Source of the DNA: Brasilonema sp. CT11
GTDB taxonomy: Bacteria; Cyanobacteriota; Cyanobacteriia; Cyanobacteriales; Nostocaceae
Assembly (NCBI RefSeq): GCF_017982655.1
Contig: NZ_JABXYX010000062.1
Span: 1-44,001 of the forward strand
DNA length: 44,001 bases
Direction: 5' to 3'
Shown here piece after piece: positions 32,031 to 39,724 of this stretch. A program made the position numbers and the translations under genes. Position 1 is the stretch's first letter; the number at the start of each line of letters is the position of its first letter. A model generated the notes under the pieces. The model was not told where the DNA came from. It worked only from the letters and a program-made list of their open reading frames with translations, and searched no databases.

Positions 32031-32762
32031 CTAACCACGAACAACTAGGCGATCGCCCATAACTTCAACATCTTTCACCTCCACTGGAAGTTTCTTCAAT
32101 TCATTTGCAACTTGTTGGTTGAGGCGTTTTTCGTCAAGCCCAAAACGTTGATACATATCGGAGAGAGTCAAGCTGAGACTGCCCAACTTAACGCGGGTTG
32201 TCTCATCCAAGCTGATTTGTTTATTGTGCACTTTGGGTTTTCCTTCAACCTCTATGTATACGGGGCGATATTTTAAGATGGGCACAGTTGATAACAGTTT
32301 GGAAATCGCAACTTGTTCCTGGGATGGCAACTCGTTTAAGGGAATTGTTCTGAAATCTATCACAGCACCTGCAGAGATTTTGCCATCTTGAATTTGAGTA
32401 TTTGTCTTAACAACTGCTTGAGCAAGCCGACTTTTATCAGTCGTTTGAGCAATTCCTGAAAGAATCAGCGTATTAACTTCATTCGCATCTAGTTGGACTT
32501 CACGTTTGGCATTTGCCCCTTTAAGATGGTCAGAAATTTTACTCAATACTTGCTGTTGTGATGGTTGAATCTGGGTTTCGTTTTGCTCTGTTTTGGCAGG
32601 TAGACTTGCTGTTGTCGATGGATTTGAGTACCAAGCAGGTAGCTGAGTTGCTTGTTGCCAAAAGAAGAATAAAACAGCACTACTACCAGCGATCGCACAA
32701 CACAACACTAACAAAAGTCGCTTGAACATAACCAAATTCCAAGTCGATATTTTAAGTTTCAT
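32031..32762 (-). CDS. Membrane-anchored YpmS/DUF2140-like protein of unknown function
   Basis: The 243-aa product has an N-terminal membrane anchor at about residues 13-34 (FKRLLLVLCCAIAGSSAVLFFFW), then a Thr/Gln-rich linker (about 40-80) and a periplasmic alpha/beta region (VQLDANEVNTLILSGIAQT, then AGAVIDFRTIPLNELP, then KLGSLSLTLSDMYQRFG, LPVEVKDVEVMGDRLVVRG). The layout resembles the YpmS/DUF2140 group of lipid- or envelope-linked proteins. A start at Met12 would give a cleaner anchor. It is monocistronic and divergent from the DUF3891 gene. Function is not established. Confidence 0.65.
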   Translation of the reverse strand: MKLKISTWNLVMFKRLLLVLCCAIAGSSAVLFFFWQQATQLPAWYSNPSTTASLPAKTEQNETQIQPSQQQVLSKISDHLKGANAKREVQLDANEVNTLILSGIAQTTDKSRLAQAVVKTNTQIQDGKISAGAVIDFRTIPLNELPSQEQVAISKLLSTVPILKYRPVYIEVEGKPKVHNKQISLDETTRVKLGSLSLTLSDMYQRFGLDEKRLNQQVANELKKLPVEVKDVEVMGDRLVVRG

Positions 32763-32922
32763 ATTTTTTTATATACATTTTTCTCGACCATTAGGTCTAG
32801 GTTCAAAAAAATGTTTAAGCAAGCGTCAGAAGTCTCTAGTGGAAGATTTAAATAGCCCTGGTTACATTCATTTAACATAGGTTTTTTGTTTGGTGATTAG
32901 TTCACAATAAAGATATAAAACA

Positions 32923-33741
32923 ATGCTCCCGTGGTTTTTATTTATGCTGCATCGTTTCACTAAACAGGGACTCATTTGCATTACTCAACCAAATCACGCT
33001 TGGCTTTCAGGTCAATTGGCACAAGTTTGGGGAAATGAAGACTTTGGTGACTTTGCTCCAAAAAAAGAAGTCTGTCTCGGTGCGGAACTACATGATATTG
33101 GTTGGCTGTTTTGGGAACAAGCACCGACGCTGAACCCGAAAACTGGCTACCCTCATAAATTTATGGAACTTCCAACGCGGGAGCATATAAATATCTGGTC
33201 TGGTGCTAGACAACTCGCACTTCCTCTGAGTAGGTATGTAGGACTCCTTGTCTCACTTCACGGAACAGGTTTGTATGAACGCTTTACAAGTTGGCAAAAC
33301 TCAGCAACTTCCTCTCAAATTGTGCAGCAGTTTTTAGAGGGCGAATATGCCTTCCAAGAACAAATGATTACTTTTCTCAAAAATGACCAATATTATGCAC
33401 CATACACAAAACCAGAAGTTATTCAGCGCAATAGAAAGCTGATAGCTATATGGGATGCACTATCTATCATTTTATGTCAAGAATTAGCTAATGGTAATGA
33501 TGCAGATGTTTCTCACGTACCAACAATTGACGGTGAAACCACTGTCAAACTGACTTTAAAAGAGGTTAAAGACAACCATTATCAAGTCACAGTATCTCCT
33601 TGGCCTTTTCAATACAGTCAGGTAGAACTTGTTTATGAAGGACGACTTTTACAGGAGACTTTTAACGATGAAAAAGCGATGCGAGAAGCTTTGATGAGTG
33701 ATTGTGCGGTGACTTTGAGCACGACTTTGCAACCAGAGTAG
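32923..33741 (+). CDS. DUF3891 family protein
   Basis: The 272-aa product matches DUF3891: ITQPNHAWLSGQLAQVWGNEDFGDFAPKKEVCLGAELHDIGWLFWEQAPTLNPKTGYPHKFMELP, then LLVSLHGTGLYERF. The conserved His and Asp in the ELHDIGW and SLHG motifs are reminiscent of HD-type metal sites, but the activity is unknown. ATG 32944 (LHRFTKQG) is an equally plausible start. The 3' end faces the GST gene with an 8-base gap. Confidence 0.8.
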   Translation: MLPWFLFMLHRFTKQGLICITQPNHAWLSGQLAQVWGNEDFGDFAPKKEVCLGAELHDIGWLFWEQAPTLNPKTGYPHKFMELPTREHINIWSGARQLALPLSRYVGLLVSLHGTGLYERFTSWQNSATSSQIVQQFLEGEYAFQEQMITFLKNDQYYAPYTKPEVIQRNRKLIAIWDALSIILCQELANGNDADVSHVPTIDGETTVKLTLKEVKDNHYQVTVSPWPFQYSQVELVYEGRLLQETFNDEKAMREALMSDCAVTLSTTLQPE

Positions 33742-33749
33742 AAAGCTTT

Positions 33750-34814
33750 TTATATATAATTTGCTTGCTTGCCCATCTTGTCGCGATTATGTGGTTCTTG
33801 AAGAAACATTGGATCAGGACCAGATGGGATAATACCACCTGGATTGAGTGGAAACAAATTCCCGTAGTAGTCCCGCTTGACACTTTCTAAGTCGCAGGTG
33901 TCAGCAATACCTGTGATTTGATACAAGTCACGCAGGTAAGGTCCCAGGTTCTGATAGTCCTGAATTCTTTTGCGGTTACACTTAAAAAGCGCGTAGTAAA
34001 CAGTATCGAAGCGGAATAACGTTGTAAACAAACGGACGTCTGCCAGTGTGACAGTCTCGCCACAAAGGTATCGACTGCCACTCAATGCTGTGTCAATTTC
34101 ATCTAGAGTGGTGAACAGCTCATGATAAACTTGATCATAAGCTTCTTGTGTTTGGGCAAAGCCGCAACGATACACCCCGTTATTTACACTGGCGTAAATC
34201 CTTTCATTCCATTGGTCAATCTTTTCTTTGAGTTCCTGTGGGTAGAGATCTAGTGTGGGATTGTTTGCCAACTCGTTGAACTGTGAGTTGAGCATCACAA
34301 TAATTTCTGCACTTTCGTTGTTAACAATCGTCCTTGTCTGGGAGTCCCATAACACTGGAACTGTAAAGCGTCCACCGTAACCAGGTTGTGCTAATTCATA
34401 AAGTTCGGCAAGCGTACGACAACCTTCGTATTCCTGATTAAACACCCAACCTCCTTCAATTGGAGAAGGTGACACAATTGTCAGCGATATTGCTTGTTCA
34501 AGTCCTTTGAGCGATCGCACAACAAGAGTACGATGTGCCCACGGACAACCTAGCCCTGCGATAAGATTATAGCGTCCTGTTGCTGGTTGATACAGATTGC
34601 CTTGGTCTGTCCCAACAGAGTTTCTAAATTCGCTACTTGGTCGAATATACTCGCCTGACTTGTTACGGGGAGCTAATTTCGACATCATCAAATGCCAAAT
34701 AGTCGTCCAGACGAACTTTCCTAGCTTAATGATGAGCTTTGGTGGAAGTGACTTCTTACCCTTTTTTGTTTTGGTTTTTTTGTCTGCGACTGGTGAAAGG
34801 GTTTGTTGTGACAT
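33750..34814 (-). CDS. Glutathione S-transferase, glutathionyl-hydroquinone reductase type (Xi class)
   Basis: The 354-aa product has the Xi-class active-site motif GLGCPWAHR with catalytic Cys90, a YIRPSSEFRNSVG segment upstream and the C-terminal helical domain (WNERIYASVNNGVYRCGFAQTQEAYD, then RYLCGETVTLADVRLFTTLFRFD). Enzymes of this class reduce glutathionyl-hydroquinones. A basic N-terminal extension of about 45 residues (KKTKTKKGKKS) is longer than usual. It converges on the DUF3891 gene. Confidence 0.9.
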   Translation of the reverse strand: MSQQTLSPVADKKTKTKKGKKSLPPKLIIKLGKFVWTTIWHLMMSKLAPRNKSGEYIRPSSEFRNSVGTDQGNLYQPATGRYNLIAGLGCPWAHRTLVVRSLKGLEQAISLTIVSPSPIEGGWVFNQEYEGCRTLAELYELAQPGYGGRFTVPVLWDSQTRTIVNNESAEIIVMLNSQFNELANNPTLDLYPQELKEKIDQWNERIYASVNNGVYRCGFAQTQEAYDQVYHELFTTLDEIDTALSGSRYLCGETVTLADVRLFTTLFRFDTVYYALFKCNRKRIQDYQNLGPYLRDLYQITGIADTCDLESVKRDYYGNLFPLNPGGIIPSGPDPMFLQEPHNRDKMGKQANYI

Positions 34815-35241
34815 AAGACTAAGCCGCGTGTTGTACAGTTCATAAATTTAATGGTAGCGCTACATTTTTCACGCTTAGTTCCACAGGAGTTATTTTATCC
34901 CTGAGTTAGTTTCAAGGTTAGCGAATTATCCAAATTCTGGGAAACCTCACCCTGCCCTGTCGGGCATCCCTCACGCCAGGTGCTACAACGGGGGGGAACC
35001 CCGCAACGCACTGGCTCTCCTTATAAAGGAGAGGGAAAGATTTTAGCGCAGCTAAAAGTAAGGGTGGGGTCATCTGTCGCTAACATTTTTTGAATCTCGA
35101 TTCAAAAAAACTTACCCTGGAAGGGTCTCTAGTTCCCCTCTCCTTAATAAGGAGAGGGGTGCCCGGAGGGCGGGGTGAGGTTTACCCTGAGCGGAGCCGA
35201 AGGGTTCTTCGTTTTTTATAAGTATTCATCCGAACATGATA
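34815..35241. other. Intergenic region filled by a large inverted-repeat element
   Basis: No gene is seen in these 427 bases. Most is occupied by the inverted-repeat element at 34942-35183, listed separately. Confidence 0.7.
34942..35183. repeat. 242-bp element with imperfect 28-30-bp inverted ends
   Basis: The left end AAACCTCACCCTGCCCTGTC (34942 on) mirrors the right end (35156-35183, ending GGGGTGAGGTTT) with only a few mismatches. Inside are two further palindromes, CTCTCCTTATAAAGGAGAG and CCCTCTCCTTAATAAGGAGA with its completion. This is a common type of cyanobacterial intergenic repeat, possibly a non-autonomous element. Confidence 0.7.
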
Positions 35242-35700
35242 TTACTTACCGAAAAGCCCAACCCCGTAGTAGCATATTGCAGAGTTGCAACTGGGCAGAT
35301 CAACCTTGACTCGATACGTTCCACTTCGAGCTGGAGTCACACCAACAACCGGAATGTCATCATCATCGGTATCAGCCGCTATGACTTGACCACGGTTATT
35401 ATAAAGGGTAAGGTCTAAATCTCCACAATCTCCGTCGCATACACCAACGATGCCATATTCATGACCGGCACGCAGATTTATGGTTAAATAATCAGAGCCA
35501 CCACTACGAATTGCATCGATCAAAGGTTCATGGGTTAGCTCATAGCCATTTAGACCAACACGAATTGCAGCTTGCATTAATTGCATCTTTACTTCCTCAA
35601 TAAAAGTGTTAGCACTCGCGGGAGTAGGTGCAATAAAAAGCAAACCGGAGATGCCAGAGATAACAGCTGCAGCGCCTAAAAATTGAGCTTTGATATTCAT
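35242..35700 (-). CDS. Secreted protein with PPC-like beta domain
   Basis: The 152-aa product has a signal peptide (residues 1-30, ending PASA). A beta-rich domain (about 55-150) resembles bacterial pre-peptidase C-terminal domains: GGSDYLTINLRAGHEYGIVGVCDGDCGDLDLTLYNNRGQVIAADTDDDDIPVVGVTPARSGTYRVKVDL. The acidic DTDDDD loop may bind calcium, and four Cys could form two disulfides. It occurs alone rather than fused to a protease. Function is unknown. Confidence 0.7.
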   Translation of the reverse strand: MNIKAQFLGAAAVISGISGLLFIAPTPASANTFIEEVKMQLMQAAIRVGLNGYELTHEPLIDAIRSGGSDYLTINLRAGHEYGIVGVCDGDCGDLDLTLYNNRGQVIAADTDDDDIPVVGVTPARSGTYRVKVDLPSCNSAICYYGVGLFGK

Positions 35701-36117
35701 AAATTAAGGTTTCTTTTGTGGTAATTTTGTACGGTATTTTCTGCACTTGAAATCAAGCACAAGGATTTTATAGAGACGGGTTTAATCACGTTTCTACAAG
35801 CGAATATGTATCTTGCACCTGTTGAAGTTCAAAAAGGCGAGACGACTAGTACACAAGATGTTTCTTAATTTGTGGGATGAGTTTATTGTTGGAACTATCT
35901 GTTGGTGTAATACCAAGTTGCGTTTTGTTGTAGTAGCGCTTTAGGGGAGATTGCTTCGCTCCACTACCCTTCGGGAAGCCGCCTTCGGCGTCTACGTTTC
36001 ACTCGCAATGACATTTCACGTTTAATTAGATTGAGCTACTTATCCTTTTAACCCCTTCAATTACATCTACGAATTTACCTGTGTCCAAATACGCAATTTT
36101 GATTTTTTTTCGAGGAA
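35701..36117. other. Intergenic region with REP-like repeat
   Basis: No gene is visible in these 417 bases. About 35939-36014 is a repeat with short palindromes (CTTCGGGAAG, GCCGCCTTCGGCG) ending CACTCGCAATGACAT, related to the CGCAATGACA end of the element at 39417-39579. Confidence 0.6.
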
Positions 36118-37020
36118 TTACCGGGAGATAAATCTGGAGTTAATTCGCAAAGATATTCTATCTTCTGACAAATCTAATTTTAGTGGATGAGGATTATTTT
36201 TTAATCGCTCATTGCCATCTATCCATAAAGGAAGCCACGAATATTTCTTCATCACTTGGTTAAGTGCATGAATTCTTTGTTGTGTCGGTGGATGACTGCT
36301 ATTTTCTGTGTAGTCAGAGGGTAAACGAGAAAGCAAGTTAAAGACTCGCAAACCTCCATTTGGATCATAACCAGCTTTAATCATATAGGTGTAACCGATT
36401 TCGTCTGCTTGAAATTCATGCTGGCGACTTAATGCTTGTATGGTTCTATCAAATTCTTGTTTTTTATGAAGAATAATTTGTTGTTTAATGACATCTTTTG
36501 TAGCTGGATATATGGGAGTTTTAGATTTTCTCCGTTCTTGTGCAATCCAATTGTTATATTCTGACTGTGCTTGTTTGAGTAATTTTTCTTTTAAACTAGC
36601 TTCTGCTTCTTGTTGCAGTGCTAAATGGCGTTGTGTGTGGTGGGCTAATTCATGACTGATAATAAAAGCTAAAGCTGCATCATCACCGTGGATTTGATCT
36701 AACAAGCCTTTGTAGATAACTATTTTGTTTAATTCACCAGCGTATGCACTGAAATTATATTCATCAGTGATTTGAAAGCGCCAGGGGTGCTCATCAAGTC
36801 CATTAGCACGAATTACTTTTTCCGCTACGCTGTAAACCCATTTTAGATTATTATTTTTTTGTTGTACTCGTGCTGTGGAAGTTGATGAATTTGTAGTTGT
36901 TGAAAGTGATGGTGATGTATTTATGGCATGGGCGAAACCTGATGTGTTTAGGTTTAGTAAAACGCTGCTACTAAAACCTAATGTGGTAAAAAGGAATTTG
37001 CGAATGTATGAAGATGCCAT
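36118..37020 (-). CDS. Secreted M48-family metallopeptidase
   Basis: The 300-aa product has a signal peptide (residues 1-32, ending FAHA), a Ser/Thr-rich linker, and an M48 core with zinc motif HELAH at residues 123-127 and third ligand Glu202 in HEFQADEIGYTYM. The LPSDYTENSSHPPTQQRIHAL segment is typical of BepA/LoiP-like peptidases. It probably acts in the periplasm or thylakoid lumen in envelope-protein quality control. There are no TPR repeats, so it is a minimal form. Confidence 0.92.
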   Translation of the reverse strand: MASSYIRKFLFTTLGFSSSVLLNLNTSGFAHAINTSPSLSTTTNSSTSTARVQQKNNNLKWVYSVAEKVIRANGLDEHPWRFQITDEYNFSAYAGELNKIVIYKGLLDQIHGDDAALAFIISHELAHHTQRHLALQQEAEASLKEKLLKQAQSEYNNWIAQERRKSKTPIYPATKDVIKQQIILHKKQEFDRTIQALSRQHEFQADEIGYTYMIKAGYDPNGGLRVFNLLSRLPSDYTENSSHPPTQQRIHALNQVMKKYSWLPLWIDGNERLKNNPHPLKLDLSEDRISLRINSRFISR

Positions 37021-37138
37021 AATCGTAAATGCTTATTTGCTTCGTTTGAATGCCTTTGATTATGTTTACGAAATGACAACTGTGTTATTACGCATTTTTG
37101 AATTTTTTCTCAATCCAGCAGGGGTTGCGGAAAAATAA

Positions 37139-37264
37139 CGATAAAACGCAAGCGATACCTACGCTAAGCTATGCGATAAGTCGGAGGCTTGACGCTCCGC
37201 GTATCGCACTCTCCCCTAATCTTACAAACAGGCGAGTGCGTGAAGACGCACGCTGCGCGATCGC
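37139..37264. repeat. Repeat-rich stretch upstream of xisI
   Basis: Contains short palindromes and HIP1-related motifs (GCGCGATCGCAC) and a GTGCGTGAAGACGCACGC stem. It appears to have replaced most of the xisH gene that should lie here. Confidence 0.55.
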
Positions 37265-37318
37265 ACTCCGTTGATGATTTACGATGTACAAGAGGAGGTT
37301 ATTCGTCAATGGCTGTAG
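37265..37318 (+). pseudogene. xisH: xisH 3' remnant
   Basis: The frame reads PLMIYDVQEEVIRQWL and stops at 37316-37318, matching the C-terminal end of XisH proteins. As in intact pairs it overlaps the xisI start. Upstream of it there is only repeat DNA, so about 120 codons of xisH are gone. Confidence 0.7.
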
Positions 37319-37647
37319 AAAAATATCGGCAATATATTCGACATCTTCTTTGCGAAAGGCAAAAGCGAGCTTCGATGTCACGAAATTACGAAGAGTACGA
37401 AGTACAAACAATTTTCGACGAACAGCAAGATCACTATCAATTACTTTATGTTGGGTGGCGTGGAAATAAACGCGATTTTGGCTGTATTTTACATCTCGAT
37501 ATTAAAGATGGGAGAATATGGATTCAACACGATGGCACAGAAGAAGGAATTGCCAATCGATTGGTTGAAATGGGAGTACCCAAGCAAGATATTATTTTGG
37601 CATTTCACGAACCTTATGTGCGTCAGTTTACCGGGTTTGGAACTTGA
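37309..37647 (+). CDS. xisI: XisI family protein (fdxN-element excision controlling factor)
   Basis: I take ATG 37309 (112 aa), preceded by GAGGAGG, not the in-frame ATG at 37189, because the family begins here. The sequence EKYRQYIRHLLCER, then YEVQTIFDEQQDHYQLLYVGWRGNKRDFGCILHLDIKDGRIWIQHDGTEEGIANRLVEMGVPKQDIILAFHEPYVRQFTGF is a full-length XisI. In Anabaena XisH and XisI are needed with XisF for excision of the fdxN element, but many paralogues occur far from such elements. With only a xisH remnant left, its role here is uncertain. Confidence 0.92.
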   Translation: MAVEKYRQYIRHLLCERQKRASMSRNYEEYEVQTIFDEQQDHYQLLYVGWRGNKRDFGCILHLDIKDGRIWIQHDGTEEGIANRLVEMGVPKQDIILAFHEPYVRQFTGFGT

Positions 37648-37718
37648 GAAAGAAAACTACGGGAAAGAATTAATATAGCTTCGCTAAAATAAAACCACTT
37701 GCTGTCACAATATGAACT

Positions 37719-37790
37719 ATGACTTACACCCCACCCAAGCTTCTCACTTTCGAGCAATTTATCGTTGAGTATGGGGATAATCCGCGTTAA
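37719..37790 (+). pseudogene. Uma2-family endonuclease remnant (5' end only)
   Basis: A 23-codon frame reads MTYTPPKLLTFEQFIVEYGDNPR and then stops where Uma2/DUF820 proteins continue YELIDGELI. Only the N-terminal motif is left; downstream sequence does not continue the family in any frame I read. Confidence 0.7.
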
Positions 37791-37828
37791 TATAGATATT
37801 TAGTTGTTGTAAAGGTAAAATTACAAAC

Positions 37829-38217
37829 TTAAGGTTGCTGTACTTCACAAGTAGTTAATCCCTTAGCTCTTTTTATAAACTTCTCATCAAAAGTATAAAA
37901 GTGTGTATGATTTTGACTATTGGCAAGGTGAAAAGCATCCGCAAAATCTAAGCCAGCTTCATGCCATTGCAGCGATTGAGCAACCACATTTGCGTTATTA
38001 AGATGAACATTTGGTAAGCCGAAAAGTTTTCTTAAAGCTTCACAAATCTCGACAGGTTTAAATTTATAGGCAAATCTAAGCACCCATTCAGTTTCGAGAA
38101 GACAGTATCAGGTATAAAAATATTCTGTGTTTGAAAAATTTCTAGACTCTTTTGGTATTGTAATTCATCATCTTGAGTCAAAAAACGCACAATTATATTA
38201 GTATCAACTGCCACCAT
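37829..38217 (-). pseudogene. PIN-domain (VapC-like) toxin, frameshifted
   Basis: The first part, MVAVDTNIIVRFLTQDDELQYQKSLEIFQTQNIFIPDTVF, carries the PIN-domain start with its first acidic residue (VDTN). The frame then becomes nonsense. The expected continuation (LETEWVLRFAYKFKPVEICEALRKLFG...GLDFADAFHLANSQNHTHFYTFDEKFIKRA) is in another frame from about 38100 to 37829, with the later acidic residues DFADA and FDEKF. One missing base near 38097-38102 (TTCTC where TTCCTC is expected) explains it. The antitoxin upstream is intact, so only the toxin looks broken. Confidence 0.85.
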
Positions 38218-38467
38218 GCCATGATTCCTCTATACCCTGACGGATAGCATCATCCATTTCTTCAAGAGTTTTTGGTATCCCTTGGTATTTTAAGCATCCA
38301 GCAACATCAGCCAATGTGGTTTCTAAAAAAGGTTTTTTTTGTTTCAGAAGAATTCCGTCACCCATATCAATTGCTATCAATTCCTGTCCCACTTCCCAGC
38401 CATGAGACTTTCGCAATGGTTCGGGAATCATTACTTGTCCTTCATTGGAGATTTTTGTGATTTCCAT
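38204..38467 (-). CDS. AbrB/MazE-type (VapB) antitoxin
   Basis: The 87-aa product begins MEITKISNEGQVMIPEPLRKSHGWEVGQELIAIDMGDGILLK, a swapped-hairpin AbrB/SpoVT DNA-binding domain, followed by a toxin-binding tail. It overlaps the frameshifted PIN toxin by 14 bases, the normal vapBC layout, and would bind its own promoter. It appears intact. Confidence 0.9.
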   Translation of the reverse strand: MEITKISNEGQVMIPEPLRKSHGWEVGQELIAIDMGDGILLKQKKPFLETTLADVAGCLKYQGIPKTLEEMDDAIRQGIEESWHGGS

Positions 38468-38769
38468 AATTGAGAGAAGGGAAAATATAATTATCCTGTT
38501 GAAATTATAGTATAAGAAGCACAGACACCTGGCGAATAGAATTCGCGGCTACACAGGCAAAGTCCGCCTGCGCGGACTAATTACAGCCTGCGAAGGCAGG
38601 CTTTGCTTGTATAGCCCCAGACTTCCAGTCTGTTAGCGAAGCGGCACGAAGTGCGGGAATTTTGCACATTTGGGATGCTGCCTATTTTTGAGCTAGTCGT
38701 GTAGGCGATCGCCTTTTTTTCAACTACACTCAAATACAGAGATTTGTTGAAATCATTTTGGGTTAGGCT
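38468..38769. other. Intergenic repeat region between vapBC and mntA-hepT
   Basis: No gene is seen in these 302 bases. About 38526-38640 is a cyanobacterial repeat with nested palindromes (GCGAATAGAATTCGC, AGTCCGCCTGCGCGGACT, AGCCTGCGAAGGCAGGCT). A 15-base sequence at 38665-38679 recurs at 39594-39608. Confidence 0.65.
38665..38679. repeat. 15-bp direct repeat, left copy
   Basis: CACATTTGGGATGCT, identical to 39594-39608. The two copies bracket mntA-hepT. Confidence 0.75.
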
Positions 38770-39060
38770 ATGGGCATTGATGAAATACTTAAAGCTTATC
38801 GGGAAGAAATTTTGAGAATTGCGGCTTTGTACGGAGCGTATAATGTCCGGGTGTTTGGTTCTGTGGCGAGAGGAGAAGCAAGACTAGACAGTGATGTAGA
38901 TTTTCTGGTGGAACTTGAACCACAACGAACTTTGCTAGATCAAATTGCTTTGATGCAGTCCTTGGAAGAATTGCTAGGACGTAAAGTGGATCTAACTGAA
39001 CCAGAAACTCTACATGAGTTGATTAGAGATAAAGTGTTGCGGGAAGCTGTGGTGTTGTGA
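38770..39060 (+). CDS. mntA: MNT-domain nucleotidyltransferase antitoxin
   Basis: The 96-aa product has the minimal nucleotidyltransferase motif: GS at 30-31, then D42-V-D44 (GSX10DXD), in VRVFGSVARGEARLDSDVDFLVEL. In MntA-HepT systems this enzyme adds AMP to the HEPN toxin and inactivates it. It is directly followed by the HEPN gene with a 4-base GTGA overlap. Confidence 0.93.
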   Translation: MGIDEILKAYREEILRIAALYGAYNVRVFGSVARGEARLDSDVDFLVELEPQRTLLDQIALMQSLEELLGRKVDLTEPETLHELIRDKVLREAVVL

Positions 39061-39395
39061 GAGATGATCGGCTGTACTTGAGCAACATCTTTGAATGTAT
39101 CGATCGCATAGAGTCTTATACTCGTGATGGCAAAGAGGTATTTTTGCAAACCACAATAATTCAAGATGCGGTAATTATAAATTTTGAAATTATTGGGGAA
39201 GCTACGAAGCGGTTATCTCCCGAAATCAGAGCAGTTTACCCAGATGTACCTTGGCAGCAAGTAGCTGGTTTTAGAGATGTACTGATTCATGATTATTTGA
39301 AGGTGAATTTAAATCGAGTTTGGGGCGTGATTGAGCAGAATTTGCCCCAACTAAAGGTAACTATTGAGGCGATTTTGCAAGAATTGGGGAAGTAA
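39057..39395 (+). CDS. hepT: HEPN-domain (DUF86) ribonuclease toxin
   Basis: The 112-aa product begins at a GTG overlapping the mntA stop. It has the HEPN catalytic motif RX4HXY at residues 73-80 (RDVLIHDY), and the all-helical body with INFEIIGEATKRLSPE. HepT-type proteins are RNases, or tRNA-cleaving enzymes, controlled by AMPylation of the motif Tyr by MntA. Both genes look intact, in contrast to the broken modules nearby. Confidence 0.93.
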   Translation: MRDDRLYLSNIFECIDRIESYTRDGKEVFLQTTIIQDAVIINFEIIGEATKRLSPEIRAVYPDVPWQQVAGFRDVLIHDYLKVNLNRVWGVIEQNLPQLKVTIEAILQELGK

Positions 39396-39416
39396 TATCA
39401 AGTCCGGATGATCACT

Positions 39417-39579
39417 TGTCATTGCGAGCGGAGCGCTAGCGTAGCGTGGCAATCTCAAACCCCTGCGATTGCTGAGTCCCAAGGGGACACGCTGCGCGTT
39501 CGCTCTTAGCGTGCGCTTTGCGCTTACGCTTCATTTCATTACGTATGCCCTCCGGGCACGCTACGCTAACGCAATGACA
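39417..39579. repeat. 163-bp element with 10-bp inverted ends
   Basis: TGTCATTGCG at 39417-39426 and CGCAATGACA at 39570-39579 are exact reverse complements. The interior includes the GAGTCCCAAGGGGACACGCT palindrome also seen near 8870. No coding capacity is credible. Confidence 0.7.
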
Positions 39580-39593
39580 AAATAATGTTTTTA

Positions 39594-39608
39594 CACATTT
39601 GGGATGCT
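39594..39608. repeat. 15-bp direct repeat, right copy
   Basis: CACATTTGGGATGCT, identical to 38665-38679. It overlaps the start of the DUF3368 remnant. Confidence 0.75.
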
Positions 39609-39724
39609 TCCCTGTCAAACCTGTGATGGATGGGTTGATTGCAACAGCAAGTTTCAGAGTTGCAGATGCTCTGTATACTCGTATTTTGCACATGGTGGGG
39701 GAGGTGAATCACCTCAACGCTTGA
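39599..39724 (+). pseudogene. DUF3368 (PIN-type toxin) 3' remnant
   Basis: The frame reads LGCFPVKPVMDGLIATASFRVADALYTRILHMVGEV and stops at 39722-39724. This matches the C-terminal end of DUF3368 nucleic-acid-binding proteins (...GLIPAVKPLLDELR...FRIS..LY..VL..AGE). No earlier part of the gene is visible upstream, where repeats lie instead. Its last bases overlap the 3' end of the opposing CHAT-WD40 gene. Confidence 0.65.
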
